Source of the DNA: Effrenium voratum
Lineage: Eukaryota; Sar; Dinophyceae; Suessiales; Symbiodiniaceae
Assembly: GCA_963377175.1 (NCBI GenBank)
Contig: CAUJNA010003001.1
Span: forward strand, 1,979,062-2,043,061
Direction: 5' to 3'
Length of the DNA: 64,000 nt
Made by a program: the position numbers and the translations under genes. The notes under the pieces are model-generated. The model saw only the letters and a list, made by a program, of their open reading frames with translations, did not search any database and had not been told where the DNA came from. This document shows, piece after piece, positions 13,647-27,200 of this stretch. Numbering within the stretch: the first letter of the stretch is position 1; each line of letters starts with the position of its first letter.

Positions 13647-14825
13647 TGTTGGGTTCGGAGCGTCTTTTTTTGTGGGGAGGGAGTGTTGTGCGTGCAGTGG
13701 ATGTCCGACCAATGGGGGGGAACGTGTCTGACGCAAACTTGCCACTGCCTGACGATCAGAACCTCCACAAACATGCAGCAAGGTAGCCAGGTAGCAAGGT
13801 ACACCCTCCTTGTTTTGTGGGTTCCAGCAGAGACGCAGTGGATCTAAACGTCGTGGTTTGGAGTTTTATATTCAGTTTCTTGTCGGGTGCATTCACAGAA
13901 ACAAACAAAGACAACTGGCACATGTAGCATGAAAGACCTATGCCGGTCATCTCTACTTGGTTGGTACAGGTGGGTGCAATCAATCCAACAATTCCAACAA
14001 TTCATGAGAAGCTTCACTTGGTTCATGTGGATGCATTCATAGCAACAAGTAAGACACCTTTCAATCTGTCAAGTTATTGATTGTTTCGTGCATTTTTTTT
14101 TTGCCCCCAGAAAACCTCCCAACACCAAACCACCCGTCCAAACCACCAAATATGAGCGTAATCTGAAATAATGTCAAATGAAACCTGCCACATAACCTAC
14201 AAATAACGAGGCACTACGAAATTCTTGCTAGATATTTTCCCAAGCCTCCGGTGGACATAAGGGGAGACATTTGCGCCCTTTCTTGGTAGTTGACTTTGGA
14301 TGGAAACGGGGTCGCTGGATGTCCACTCCAAAAGTTGCAATGGCCCCGGCGTCCATTGAAACAGTCGCCACTATTGAAGGTTCCAAAAAGGGAAATGGAT
14401 AAACGCGTGTGGAAATCCCCTCTAAGAAGGCTGGAACTGGGAAAAAACAGATGCTATAACCACTAGCCACCGAAGTTCTGGGCTCCATGTCTGAAGGCAA
14501 AAAGTTGGAAAAGTGTTGGGTTATGCGTCAAACAGAAAAAAACAAAAAAAAAAGGATACCCTCAAAGGATGCCCTCAAAAAGGATACCCTCAACCAACCG
14601 CACGGAGGTCTGGGCTTTGAGGTGGCGCGACCAAAGCCTTGACCAAAGCGGCCAGGCGTGTCAAAACTACCCCACCCCTGTTTGTCCCTGGCACATGTTT
14701 GGACATCGCGCCACAGCTTTGGACAAACACCCCGCAGATTTCTTAAAGGGGGCCAATCCCTTCCAAATCCTTCAGAAAGGCCAGCGGGGCACTGGGACTA
14801 TTGAGCAACCCGGAATCCCGCCAGC

Positions 14826-17169
14826 CTCGCCGCGCAAAGCCAGCGACAATCCCCGCAAGCGCCTGGCTGGCAAAAGCGCAGCAAGGGTTTCCGCCCGATG
14901 TCAGAAATACTGTGTATGGACAAAATTCTGCACCACTTTGAAACCATGTGGAATCATGGTTTGTTGGTATTTACCGAAAAGTTATTGTTTCAGGGTTTCT
15001 TTTAGGTGGTGCAGGATCTCGTCCATCCACAGTATCATAGCCCCTTTGGTGGATCCCCCGAAACACACGACTCCCTTGCCAAGAACTGAGATTGGCGTGT
15101 TTGGGGGGAGTGTGGGTTGGGGGGGCAGGGGAAGGAGCAGTTTTGTGGAGATAAGTCCATCTCTTTGTGGCATGTCCCAAACGGCTGCAACAGCAGACCC
15201 TCCTGGAAACTGTTTGAGTTTCCTAGTCTAGGGATTGCGACGCACCCGGCAAACAAACGTCCTGATGGAAGTACGTGTCTACCTTAGGTTGGGGTGCTGT
15301 AGGCAGCGTGTCGTGTTCTTGTATGAGCCTCTTGATGTCAGCCCTTCAAGCCTTGCAATGGTTGCCTAGGTTGTCCGCTGGGGGATTGACTGCCATTCCA
15401 GGCTTCCCGAGCAACTCGTGCTAGATTCCCTAAACATGCATAATCGCCCCGAACTCGCGCTAGATTGCTACAAACTAATCATCACCAGCGCAACTTGTGC
15501 TATAGGTTCCCTGCCAAACACTAGAGATTCACAAGCACCTCAGCTTGTGTCAGAAGTTATCCTGGAAAGCTCCAAAGCATCGCCACCAACTCCGCGCATT
15601 GGACAAACCCGCTCCAATCGCGGCACACTTCTCCTGTAGAGCTCGTTGTGCTCGGCAGTCTGTGGCTCAGAAGAATGAAGTGCCTCACTTTTGGCAGACC
15701 TTTGGTCCCTCCAATCCTTGCTGGGGTAAGAAAGGAACAAACACAGAAGCGGGCAATATGGGTCCATTTGTTTCTTTGAAGGTTCCTTTCAGTCGGTGTT
15801 CAGGAAAACCAAAGGGAAGCCAAAGGGAAGCCTCCCATATCGAGAAGAAACAAAGCCAACACCACGCCAGTATACAAACAAGCAAGCAAACATACAAACA
15901 AGCAAGCACACAACCATACACACACACACAGAACATGCATAAAGGCGTGCTCCCAAAACCTGCAGGCATTAAATTCGGTCCCTGGAACAGCACAAAAGGA
16001 CGTGAAGTCTTTGCTGAACATGGTCTGACCCGAAACCATGGGTGGTGGGGTTGGGGGGGGGGTTGGCAACGCTTGTGATCATTCGGTTGAGGTTCGGAGT
16101 AACCCTGACAAATGTCAGCCTACCCCCAGTGAACATGCCAATCCCAACTAAAATAGACTAAAGTGGGTGGTGCACCTATCCGAAAATGGTACCATTGGCT
16201 TCGAACCATGGCCAGTTGAAGAGGGGATGCACCCTCAGTCCCACAGCTGGGGCTGCGGCCGTGGGTGTTGCCGGCAACGCCGAGTCCTGCGTGGAAAACA
16301 AATAAAGAGTGGCGCAGCCTTTGTACACCTTGCCCAAAATGGGTTGCTTGAGTGGTTTGGTGCTGCGTTCCCGTCTAGTTTCAACAGAATCGGGGGGCTC
16401 GAATTCCAGTCTAAAGCACCGGGGATAAGCTGATTTTCGGATCATGCGCGCATACGGATTCTAGGTTTGGCTAGGGGGTGGGGGTCAAAAAAGAATCAAG
16501 GCACCTGCCAGCACCCGCCAACAACTGTTTTTTCCCATGTCCAAAGTCCCAAGTACCGTCCAAAAAGCAGCTGTTGGGGGGTGCTGGTGTTGAAGTGTAT
16601 TTGTTTGCCCCACTGTTTAAGAGGAATCCGTCTTCAAAACCGACCACCCGCAGGAAACCTCGATGCTTTCGTCTGAAGCGGGTGTGGGTCAAAAATTTGG
16701 GTAAAACCTGCTGGTTGATTTTGACTCATACCCATGTGAGAAATCTACACATTGAACTCCCATCCAACTGGCGGTGCCATTTTTTGGGCCTCAAAGACAC
16801 ACAAACCTTGCCAGCTTGTCCTTGCAACGGCCCAGAAGAGTCCGAGTTCTTGGATCAAGTTTTGACCTGAATCACTCATGCCTTGTGTCCATATCGTAGA
16901 GAACAATCTTTCTGCCGCTCAGAACCCATCAGGATCACTGGACTTCGCATAAGGTCCCAAATTCAAATTCCAACAGCCCTAAGCCTCATGGGGCTTGGTA
17001 CGCAGAACCCGGGATCTGGGAGAGGAAATAGGGACGTTGCAACATATGCCGCCCTGGAATCTGTTCGACCCGAAGAAGGTCTTCAAGGCTTGAGGGAAAC
17101 CCTTCGAAACGCTTGGCTGCCCTTGGTTTCCTTCAAAATGACCTCAAACAGGGTACAAGGGTACCTTCG

Positions 17170-17202
<33 letters not shown>

Positions 17203-20200
17203 GCTCATTTTGTCCACCCATGCTCATAGCTGCGTCCAGCGCCTTCTTGTCGAGGGCCAAAGCACGCTCCACCAGCGTGTAAAGGTGCTGATACCTCCAG
17301 AAGCGAGAAAGACTCATGACTCAGTTGGTTTTGCACTTGACACGATCATCGCCCAACCCACACTAAAATGGTTCCATAAGAGAAACACTGTCATTATGAG
17401 TGAGTCACGGTCGGCCTACGTGAATCTTCCAGATTCTCAGTCCTCCCCGCACACCCTCGGGCCGCGCACGCATTGGCGGCTCGCTCCGATGCGCGCCGGT
17501 GCCTCACTTGCGACATGCTCGAAGCGGTAAAAACTAAATGTTCGGACTTCTATTCCGGCCACACGAAGAGTCAGTTGGAGCACTTTGAAAAAAACCTGAA
17601 AACAAAAACTGCCCTGTCCCCACTTTCTTCCAGCCACCAATATAGCAATCATAGTAGGCAATTGAGGTTTCTTACCTCTAGGTTTTACATGATGGTTTCC
17701 TCTAGCCACCTAAAGAAGTGGTAACTGGAAGCACTGGGCTTTGAACAATTGGGTTACACCTGGCCATGGGTCAGAATCTCGTACCCCCAGTGAACATCGC
17801 AATCCGCACTAAAATAGGTTCTAAAATTGGTGGTGAATTCCCCTACCAACCAAATGGGATCCCAAAGCGGTTTTGACAACCACAGCCACCTGACTCTCTG
17901 AAAGATTTCAACCCAGCGAGATCCACTTGAGGCCCGGGCGCACGGGCCATCCTCTGCTCCTGGATGGATCGGGGGGGGGGGGGGGAGACCCTGGCTTTGT
18001 CGACCTCCGGGGTCCATGAGCCAAACGTGCAATGGAGGTGAGGGTAGAAAGTTGGTCCCTAGACAAGGAAAACAAGAGGACAACCGATGTGTTTCTCCCT
18101 TTGCTCATTTTGGTCAAAGGCCCATCCCCAGTGTGGGTCCTCATTTGCCCCACCTGGATGCTTCTCAGAACTCAGAAAACCTTTCCTGGGTTGCTGTTTT
18201 GGGGGCGGCTTTGGGTGGTACAAATCATCCACCTACAACTAGTGCAGTACTCAACGTCCATCCGCAAAATTGATTCAAAAGGGTTCCCAACATTGAAAAC
18301 ATGGCGGTCCTCTCCGTCCTCTTGCCATCTTCTGCCCAGTAGCAGGAACAAAAAGAGTCTATGATGTGTTTGAAGGAATTCGGCTCTCAAGTGTGATGCT
18401 AGCAGAATCTAGTGCAAAAGGACAGAAACATCCAGCCCAATCCACGGATAGTCGCTCTGTTTTGGATGGCCACTTGAACGTTGTGTTATCCACATTTCAA
18501 TTTACTGCTCCCGCATTCTTCTCATTCTGATAAATACCAATACGAGACCCGTGCAATCCAGTATCGCAGAAAAGACTCAACTATTTATATGTACAGTCCT
18601 GATCATATGGAAGCTGATTCTTTGCGAGGCCAATCCATCATTTGCGGGAAGCCCCTAAGGAAAGCCTTCCTGAGTTACAGTCAAAGTCTAAAGGCTACAG
18701 GCAGCCACACGGATTTGTCTGGTTCAGACCGGCCCCTAACCTTTACCTACCTGCATTGGTCATCTCAGGAAAAAATGCCAACCCTCGGTGTGGTAGCAAA
18801 CACCTTGTTTTTGGCAGCCCACAAACAATGAGCAGAACCAAACATCCTGAAACATGCCAACAACAGTGAAGAACGCCTGGTATGCACCGGGTGTCTCATT
18901 GGATTCCGCCAATCCGATGCGGGCTCGTTCCTTGTCGTCACCCTCGCCTGGCATCGACTCGATCCGATCGAGGCTCCGACTTGTTGCCATGGTGCACATG
19001 GGAAACCAGCGACCCTGAAACCATTGGGTATGTGGATTTCTCGTCTTTACCGGGATACCTATAGGTTTTGAAGGGAAACCAAAAGGACACTAACCGATTT
19101 GGAGGGGGGGGGGGGCGGGCCCGGAAAATAACAATAATAACAGAAACACATTGGACCCTCCCCCAAACGGTCACCACAAATTGGAAGACAGTTTTAGTAG
19201 CGGTGGATCTAAATCCTCATCATTGACTGTTGGTGGGCACGGGCAGTCCAAAGTGTCAAAACAGGAGACCCCACAAATGGTAGTGTCGGTTTCCTGTAAA
19301 ACCAACCTGAACACAGTACCCTCAAAACACGCACACCCCAAGTTGCGAAAGCTGACGGAAGGGTTTTGGAAGACAACGCCAAATGCTTGAGCTCCAAGCA
19401 TGGACGGGGAGTCAAACCTGTGATGCACACGCAACCGACTGCCTTCCACATCTTCAACCCCTCCCCGTTCCTTGTGCCAGTGTTTGTCTCAAGGTATTTG
19501 TGGAAGCCGTGTGGTTGTGAAGTGTCTGGCTTTACCTGGGGTTCCGTGTTGACCATCCAAAAGGGATCCACCAACTCGCTTCCTGAACGGCCAGTGGACG
19601 GCCCAAAACCAAGTCTAAAACACCTGTGGGAGGGTACCAGCTTCCTCTTATATGGACCCCCTGTGAGTATTTGCCAAAAGAAGTCCAGAAACTCGTTGGA
19701 ACGGAGCGCACACACCGATCGTTTCCCAGGCGGCCAACGTCTCTCGCCTCTTCGCGGCGTCATGGGCGTCATGGGCGGTCTTCTTCCCGGCGTACGCGGT
19801 TCCGACGGGGTCCTCAGAGTGCAATGCCACGAAAACTCGGATTGGGTCGGCTGAGTTGGTCCGGAAAACTGTCCCTACAAATTCCACCATCCAGGGGGGA
19901 TTGTTCCTTTCCAATTTGTTTGGGCGTGCTTGTCTTTAAAGGATCTCACAAAGAAGGAGGCACCCTTTTCAGATCCCCTGGCCATCTGTCACCCGCAATT
20001 CTGCCCAGTGTCTAAATAAAAGCAGGTCCACAATGCTAAGAATCCTGGCCGCAAGTCGCGAAGCGCCAAACCTCTTAGCGTGAAATCGATCCGGTTTGCA
20101 TGGTCCAGCTCCGTAGCTGAAGACCCAGGTGGCTTTTCGAATTAAGTCAGAAGCCCAGTGGAATTCCAGGAAAATCCACGCCTTCCACTGTTTTCTTGGC

Positions 20201-20479
20201 TGATCTCAAAGGAAAACCCGATGGGCACCTGAGAAGCAGCCCTCCTGGCTGCCAGGCATTAAGGCTCACCGCATTCTATGATAAAATCAAATCAACCACT
20301 TAAGAGCGCCGATTTGTGTTTTTCGGCTGCCCGGGAACCTGCCGTCTTAGCTAAACATCGCACACTGTACACGTGCTGAAAACATCAGCTCCGCGGGAAT
20401 TCGTGGCCGTCTCAGTGGCTTACGAGCCCTTGCTGCACAGCTCGTATCGCAGCCCAAGGCGAACTGGCACTCTGCTCAT
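14826..20479 (-). CDS. Unidentified multi-exon gene (5' part)
   Basis: Proposed exons: 20428-20479 (ATG at 20479, MSRVPVRLGLRYELCSK), 19748-19850, 18877-18973, 17890-17959, 17443-17502, 16234-16286, 14826-14862. The first six join in consistent phase and give stretches such as DPIRVFVALHSEDPVGTAYA, LDRIESMPGEGDDKERARIG, LAESNETPGAYQ and VDLAGLKSFRES. The acceptor at 16286 has a pyrimidine-rich lead ending CCACGCAG. Donors are again mainly GC or GA after AG. I do not recognise the protein. It starts about 0.8 kb after the UGT stop on the same strand. The end is unknown: it may continue into the exon candidates below 13.5 kb. Exons 1 and 2 are the best supported, because the split codon GCC is restored exactly. 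Confidence 0.5.
16128..16209. repeat. Dispersed repeat family A, copy 2
   Basis: Contains GTGAACATGCCAATCCC, GTGGGTGGTGCACCTA and AATGGTACCATTGGCTTCG. It lies just downstream (minus strand) of the exon at 16234-16286, so it is intronic. Confidence 0.55.
17170..17201. repeat. Poly(A) run, 32 bases
   Basis: An uninterrupted run of 32 A on the plus strand, inside a presumed intron. No coding copy with target duplications is visible next to it, so it may be a simple repeat. Confidence 0.9.
17790..17888. repeat. Dispersed repeat family A, copy 3
   Basis: Contains GTGAACATCGCAATCC, AATTGGTGGTGAATTC and a diverged end CGGTTTTGACAACCACAGCCA. It abuts the exon at 17890-17959. Confidence 0.55.
17971..17985. 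repeat. G15 homopolymer
   Basis: Fifteen consecutive G on the plus strand. Similar C or G runs occur at several intronic places (near 7181, 24220, 25891). Confidence 0.85.
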
Positions 20480-21284
20480 TCGTTCATCGGCGCGGCGATC
20501 TGCTCCGATGACCGTGTTGGGGCGCGCCTTGGGGTGGTGTTCATGAAAAACAACCATTTTAAGGAACCCCTTTGGTTGGTCCAAAGGGACACAGGGCGCT
20601 GCCCTCAAAAAAGGACACTCCTCTCCAACTAGGGGAAACCGAACCATGAGGGTCACTGGGCGCTTCGCAAAATTGAAGACCAATGGCTCCAGGTGGTTGG
20701 CGTCCTTCGGGCTTCCCGTTCATATCCCAAAACGCCAAAACGTATATACCCCATAGTGGGAACCCCGGATTCACGCCCTGCGGAGCAAGGGGAGTTTCCT
20801 TTTTTGTGAACATTCGAATCACCCCCTTCTTAACCAGCACCCGGGTCCCAACTGCTCTTTGGACAGTAAGGAGATGTTGGACATTGCAAAAGCAGTTGAG
20901 GGGGGGGGTACTGGAAAAGGATGAGTTTCTCACTTCCTGGGTGGATTCGCCAAAAACCAGCTCCCAAACTTTTGGTCTACTACTACAAAATGGCAACACC
21001 AAACCCAAGTGACATCCAGCCCGAGGCCCGGCACGGGAGTGAAGCTGATTGCCCCTTTTCTGACACAGACCCTGGGGTTCCCCCCCTATGAAAAGAATAA
21101 TTCGGTAAATTGCGGTTCTATGAACCCAACCATTGTTTTACTGGTGGTAGAACCCCAGACCCTTACCCCTTAAAACTCCAAGCCCTGGGGAAGTTAATCT
21201 CTTACAGACATATAGCCCATGTTACCCCCAAAAAGTTGAAGAGTTGTGTTTGTAAGAGGTAAGGAACCCACAGACCCGAGCGGC
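20480..21284. other. Intergenic spacer between the UGT stop and the next gene
   Basis: About 0.8 kb separating two head-to-tail minus-strand genes. It contains a dispersed repeat near 20933-20970 (CACTTCCTGGGTGGATT), related to sequences near 5908, 23567 and 23724. No promoter element is recognisable; dinoflagellate promoters generally lack a TATA box. Confidence 0.5.
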
Positions 21285-24200
21285 TCAGGCACATTTGGAG
21301 CTCCGATCCGATGCCGCCAGTACCAGCTCCGCAGCCTTGACCGCGCCCCCCGCCGCGGCCACCTGGCCGGGGTCCCCAGAAGCGAGGCGCTTGGTTTCTC
21401 GGTTCTGCTGCTAAGAGTGACTAACTGTTCGTGGTTTAATGGAAAACCCATGAGTCCGCAACAAGTTAAAGTCCTAACATCCAAGCAATTTAGTGGTGAA
21501 ACGGGGGAGCCGTCCCATTCTCTACTAGGTCCTCCAGTAGAGAGGTTAGAATCAGGGTACCCCTTTTTCTGCAGTCTATTTTAGTTGGGGAACCCTTTCA
21601 ACCAAAAAAGGGGAGAGACGGGCACTCGGGAACCTAGTCTGCGAGAGTTTAGGGCTTCCCCCAAAGCAATCCAAATCACCAATTGGAGGGAAGCTGAGTC
21701 TGGTGTTTGTGGTGCTCAGCTTCATCCCCTGGTTTGCGTGGGGAAATCAAATTCAGCCCCTGGCGGGTGCTGGGAAAATTCATGCGCAATGAAGCATCGC
21801 CTGCCAGTCATTTGAGGACTCGGAGGGAAAGAGAACTGCCCAAAACGCCAAATTTTGGGCCGGCCCCTTTCTGGATGTTGCACAAGGAAACCCATGCTTT
21901 TGGGCGCAGAAGGGGACGGTGTGGAGGCCCGCGTTTCCCACATGTTGCAATTTGTTGTTTTGTGCTTTTTGTTGTTGGGAGGGTTGTTCCCGGACTTCGA
22001 CAAATACCCAATCTTGTCTCAGCCCTGGATGGTTGTAGTGCCACAAGGAAGCCAACCATGCAACACCTATCTGGTGGTGGACCCCCTGTTTGTTGGCAGA
22101 AGTATTTTAAGGGAAACCACTGGGAAGCCAAGCGTAACCCTTTCAAATGGGCGTCCCGGACCCATTTGTTAGGCTGCCCCAATCTGGGATTGGCTCAAAA
22201 TAGGGTTTCGGAGCCCCAAAATGGTTACATTCCTTTTGGCCTCCCTTTTAAACCAACCAAAAGGGTACACTGAAAAACTGGCACACCCATCCCAGCATGG
22301 CAAACCATCATATAAAACCTATGAGTAGAGATAAGAAACCCTGGTTAGCCCGCTGCAGTGGTAACTGTAAGCATTGAAGCATTGCGTAACCCCCCCCCCA
22401 CCCAAAAAACAACTACACAAATAAGAACAATAGACAACTACATAAATAAGTAAACAAATAGTACCTGAATGAACAAAAGGCACATCCATGCGTTTCTTGG
22501 TCAACTGCTGTACATCCAACTGCTCGCCAATCAAAGCACAGCAGTATGAGCGATTTTCCATGCGTTTGACACCCCGCCTCTTTTTGGAGCCGATCGCAGC
22601 TGGTTTTGAAGACACTATCCGGCGCAACCAGCTGACGCACCGCCGCGCGCAGGGACTCGACGCTCAGAGTCTTCAGCGGCTCCTCCGGACCCGACCGGAT
22701 CAAAAACACACGGCACTGAGTAACATGGAAGTGCACGGACACCTGTAGCAAGACGACTTTCCTCTTGGAAAGGGGCTTCGTGCACTTCCATGATTAGGCG
22801 GGAGGGTCGCACTCAGCGCTTCCAGCTAGGCCATTGGATTTTGGACAGAGCCAAGGGGATTTTGGACATAGGAGGAAGCAGATAAGTTGGAACGGGGTGC
22901 TGGTCTATAGTGGGTAATCAGGGGAAACCATGTAAAACCTACATGTAAAAAATACCAACTGGAATGACTGGGTAATGTATACCAACACAACTAATCCATG
23001 TGGATGGATGTGGGTAAATGACCTGGAGTGCTGGGGAAGTTTAACTTTACCCCCCCCCCCTCCGCAACAAGGTTCAACTTTGGGCGGTTGAAGATATATG
23101 GCCGGTTCCTTCTTGGACCTCCTGGTGCTATAACACACCAAGAGGGAAGCCAACCGGTGGGTGCAAAATCTAGCTCAGCTGGCAACGGCCCTTCGACCGG
23201 AAGCTACAGTCAACTGGAGGGTCCCATAAATGAAACCAGTTGGACGGGCGTTTTTGTTCCTTCTCTGAGTTTTCCAGGGTTGGTCCCCATAGGGCTTCTG
23301 CAAGAAACTGTTAAAAGCTAAGGAATCCCTTGTTTCAATCGCCGATTTTGGTTCACCCCACCTTTCAGTACTTTGCCATCAACGTCACCCCCAGCGAATG
23401 GCAGGAAAGAGAACTTCAGGTTTCTGACTTTTGAAATTCATCCGAAACTGTCAAAAACTTGACCCAGTCATCCATTCACTAAGCTGAGTTTTGGATACCC
23501 CCGCAACAGCGTCAACATACACATTCACCAGTCACCTGGGGCGTTTGGCCCTTCGAACCGCTTCCTTACTTCCTGGGTGGATTGGCGAAAACGAGTCCGA
23601 AGCTTTCTGTTTGCCATAGTCCAATCCCCCAAAACCTGACATCCGCTCCGAGCCGGAACTCAAGCGAACAAAACTTGCGCCCGAGGCTTTTGGCCCTCCG
23701 AAACGTCGGCCCTCTTGTTCTCACTTCCTGACTGGATTGGCCCTGCAGAAAGTAACCACACTTGCTGTTTGCCACTAAAATGTGGCCAACCCTGAAAAGT
23801 GACTCAAGTCCGAGTCCCGGAACTCGAGTGAAAAACAAACATCAAGCAACAACAAAACCGCACTTGAGACCTTTTCGGCCCGGAAAAAAAAGAAAGAAGA
23901 AAAAGCAGAAAAAAAGGACAAACAAAAAACACACACACACACACCCCTCCGCTCCTTGAAGGAGACGCCGCACTGGGCTTTCGCCACCGCCTCCGCGTTG
24001 GGCGGCTGATCCCCGAAGATGGGAATCACCGCCATGGGCACGCCGCAGCCCAGCGCCTCGTGCATGGAGTTGGCGCCCCCGTGGGTCACAAAGGCCTCTC
24101 GTGCAGACAGCTCATACCGGGGGAAACGGGGGGGGCGGGGGCGTGGATGGAAAAGCGTGGGAAAACACTTGGAGGGTCCAAAAATAACACAAAAGAAGAA

Positions 24201-27200
24201 TGGAACTCTTTTTGGGGGGGGGGACCAGCCCCTCTACTGTTCATATGAAAATCGGGGGGTGGGGGCCCTTGCAAAAGTGGTCTGGACCACTAAACCAGGG
24301 ACACCTCATATCAATAAGCAGGCGCTGATGAATCTGGGGTCAGATTATAGGGGTTGATCAATATTCAAGGCCCAAGGTACTTTGTCCCATGTGGGAAATA
24401 TTGGTTTGGTGGTTTTCTAACCAATGGTCATCGCGTGTTCATCGGACCTTTTGATCAACCCCCATATTTGGTTATTCCCAAAGGGGATGCCGTTGTGGTT
24501 CACTTTTAGGCCAATTTAGCACCCAGTCTTCCTTTAGCGGGTTCCAATTTGGACGTGCGTGTGGTTAGAATAAGGGTACCCTTTTTTCTGTACCCAGAGG
24601 CTCCTGGGGCTGCAATGGAAGACCCGACCCCGCCATTAGACACCCCGCAAAAGGTTAGGGGTCTCAAAACCAGGTTGTTTGAAGGCCTTAAATCAATCGG
24701 GAGCGTCTGGGTAGTCTTTATTTTGGTAGGGGAACCCTCCCCCCAAAAAAGAAACAGTACCTAGCTGGGGGACCTAGTCAATGAATCATCGGGTTCCGTT
24801 CTGGGCTCAGCCACCCAACCCGCGCAAAAACATTTCCAGTGCCTGGCACTTGGGCAGCAGCTCCAGCTGCGGCACCGACTTCTGCGCCAAAAAGTTCTTC
24901 GGGACCTCCCGCGCCGATTTTGTTGTTTTTCACGTGGGGAAACTCCGCTTGGCGTGTCCCGGTTCCCCCCCCCCCGGCCCTGCATGGTGGGTGGTTTTGC
25001 TCACGCGAGAAAATCCGCGAATCCCTGGGCGCCCGCTTTGCCCCCCATTTTGGGGGAACCCTAGGAGAAGCACCCCAAATGCGGTGTGGGTCAGAAAAAG
25101 AGGTACCCCAAGATGGAAGCCTGGTAAATGGCAATTATCTCACGTCCCCCACGTCACGATGGTCATAATATCCATGGTTGGAGCTGGGTCCAGTTACAGA
25201 AGGTTTCTTTTCTTCTTTGATTCACTCTGAGTCACTGGCAACATGTGAAATGCGGCCCCCCTTTTGGGTGAAATCTCAAACAAAAAACCAACCAACCTTC
25301 GGGCATCTCATTTTGAGAAACAAACGCCCATATCATATCAACTTTCCCTGAGATGCCCAGTGGCATTGGGAAAAAAGGGGCACCCTTTCTTGGTTGGTTG
25401 ACTTCAAAGGGACACCCTTCCCCCCCCAAAAAAAGAAAGGAGAAAAAAGAAGAAGCACCCCACTGGGCAACTGGGGATTCCAGCCTCCGGCAAGCCCTCC
25501 AACACGTCGTCCTGGGGTCCCAGCGCCAGGATCACAAAGACCTCCTCCGTCGCCAAGGCTTCGAAGGCCATGCGGAAGACTCGCTGGATGAACTCCTTGC
25601 CCGTCAGCTCCGAGGTGCCGTTGGACAGGCCCTGACGGCGATTTCCCGTTTCCGCAGACTTAAGGTTTGGGGCTTGGCGGAGCCCGTTTTGGAGGCTTCT
25701 GTTGAGGCTCGAAGGCGAGAAAGAGGGCCCTTTTGTGGGAGGTGGACCCAAGGAAAAAAGCGCTTCAGCCCAGGGGGCTTGCCTTTTTGAGGAAATAAGC
25801 AAACCCTTGGGTTTGAGTCTGACTTGGGGTCAAAAAATGAACCCTGGACCCTGCTTCAAAGTTGGGGGGGGATATCCAAACTCTCGCAATCCCCCCCCCC
25901 CCCAACAACCCCGTTCAAACAGGACTTGGGAGTTCTAACATGGGAAACAGCAGGTGTCCGGATGACCGGCGTCCCTGACTCTACAACAAAATGAGCAGCG
26001 CTTCAACGAGGAATACGAGGGACACCGCAACAAGGGAAAACATTCTAACAAGGGAAACCCGCTACAACAAACCACCACCATCTGGCACAAGGATTACCCT
26101 CCCCCCCACGACCATTGCATCTGTGGGGACCTGGAAGATCAATTTCCTCTTCCGTGGACCAATTTTCTGTCCGTGCCAATGTGGGAGGAAGGGCAATGAA
26201 CCTTCGAACCAACTATAGGGATTTGGGTTCAAACCACCGTGAAAACAATGGTTGGGTTCATCCCTTGTTTCCCGGATGTTCATCCTCCAAATTGGGTCCT
26301 TGCCATTGCCATTCTTTGAATGGGGGCTTTGGGAATTTCGGGCTACCCTTGCTTACCGGATGTTCATCCACAATGGGACCTTGCCATTCTTTTCATGCGG
26401 GCTTTCTGGGAAACCCGGGAGGAAAAAAAGAAGAAAAACACCGCCCACTCCCGGGCCAGCGTGTTCCCCGCCTTGGGCCCGAACTTGATGGCCCACATGC
26501 CGCTGTTGGCCACAGTTCCCATGGACACGAAGACCAGCGGCTTGCTGGAGTCGATCCGGTCCCAAGCCAAGGTCGCCGGCTCCTGGCTCAAAGCGACTGC
26601 GCGCGTCTTTTTTTCGACGTCCCCACGACCCCCCCCCCAAAAAAAAACGCGCGCCGGGGTCGAAAGAACCATTCTGCAGTAGGGTCAGTGTAGTAGTTGT
26701 TAAACACATGTTTTGCCCAAAATTAGAGGTTAGCTTCAAAATTGAAGATGAGGGGTTTACTGGTGTCGGCCATTGAAACTGATCCACTGGAGGTTCCAGA
26801 AACGGCTCAGTTGCCCTGTGCAAGCGCTGTCCTATCAAGCTTTGGTCATCCTGGATGCTGTTTTGCAGCCGCTTTTCTGCCAAAAGCTGCCACTACGAAA
26901 GGCACCTTCATCATTTCTTTGCACATTACAACCACAAGCTGGAACGGGATGCCCGTGAGCCCGTTTCGATGAGCTCATAAGAACTTACCAGATCCTCAAG
27001 GTCCTCTTTGCTCACTCCCTGGGTAGACTGTCACAAGCAAGCCTCAACTCAGGCAAGGAGTTTACCACTAAAATATGGTCCAAGTCCCTCAAGTGAGACG
27101 AAAGCCCAGGTTCGCGCAAGGGCCTTGATATTTTCATTGCTGATGCGCTGGGACTTTTGGTTCACCAGCGGCCCCACGCAGGTGAAGGGCACGTGCGCGA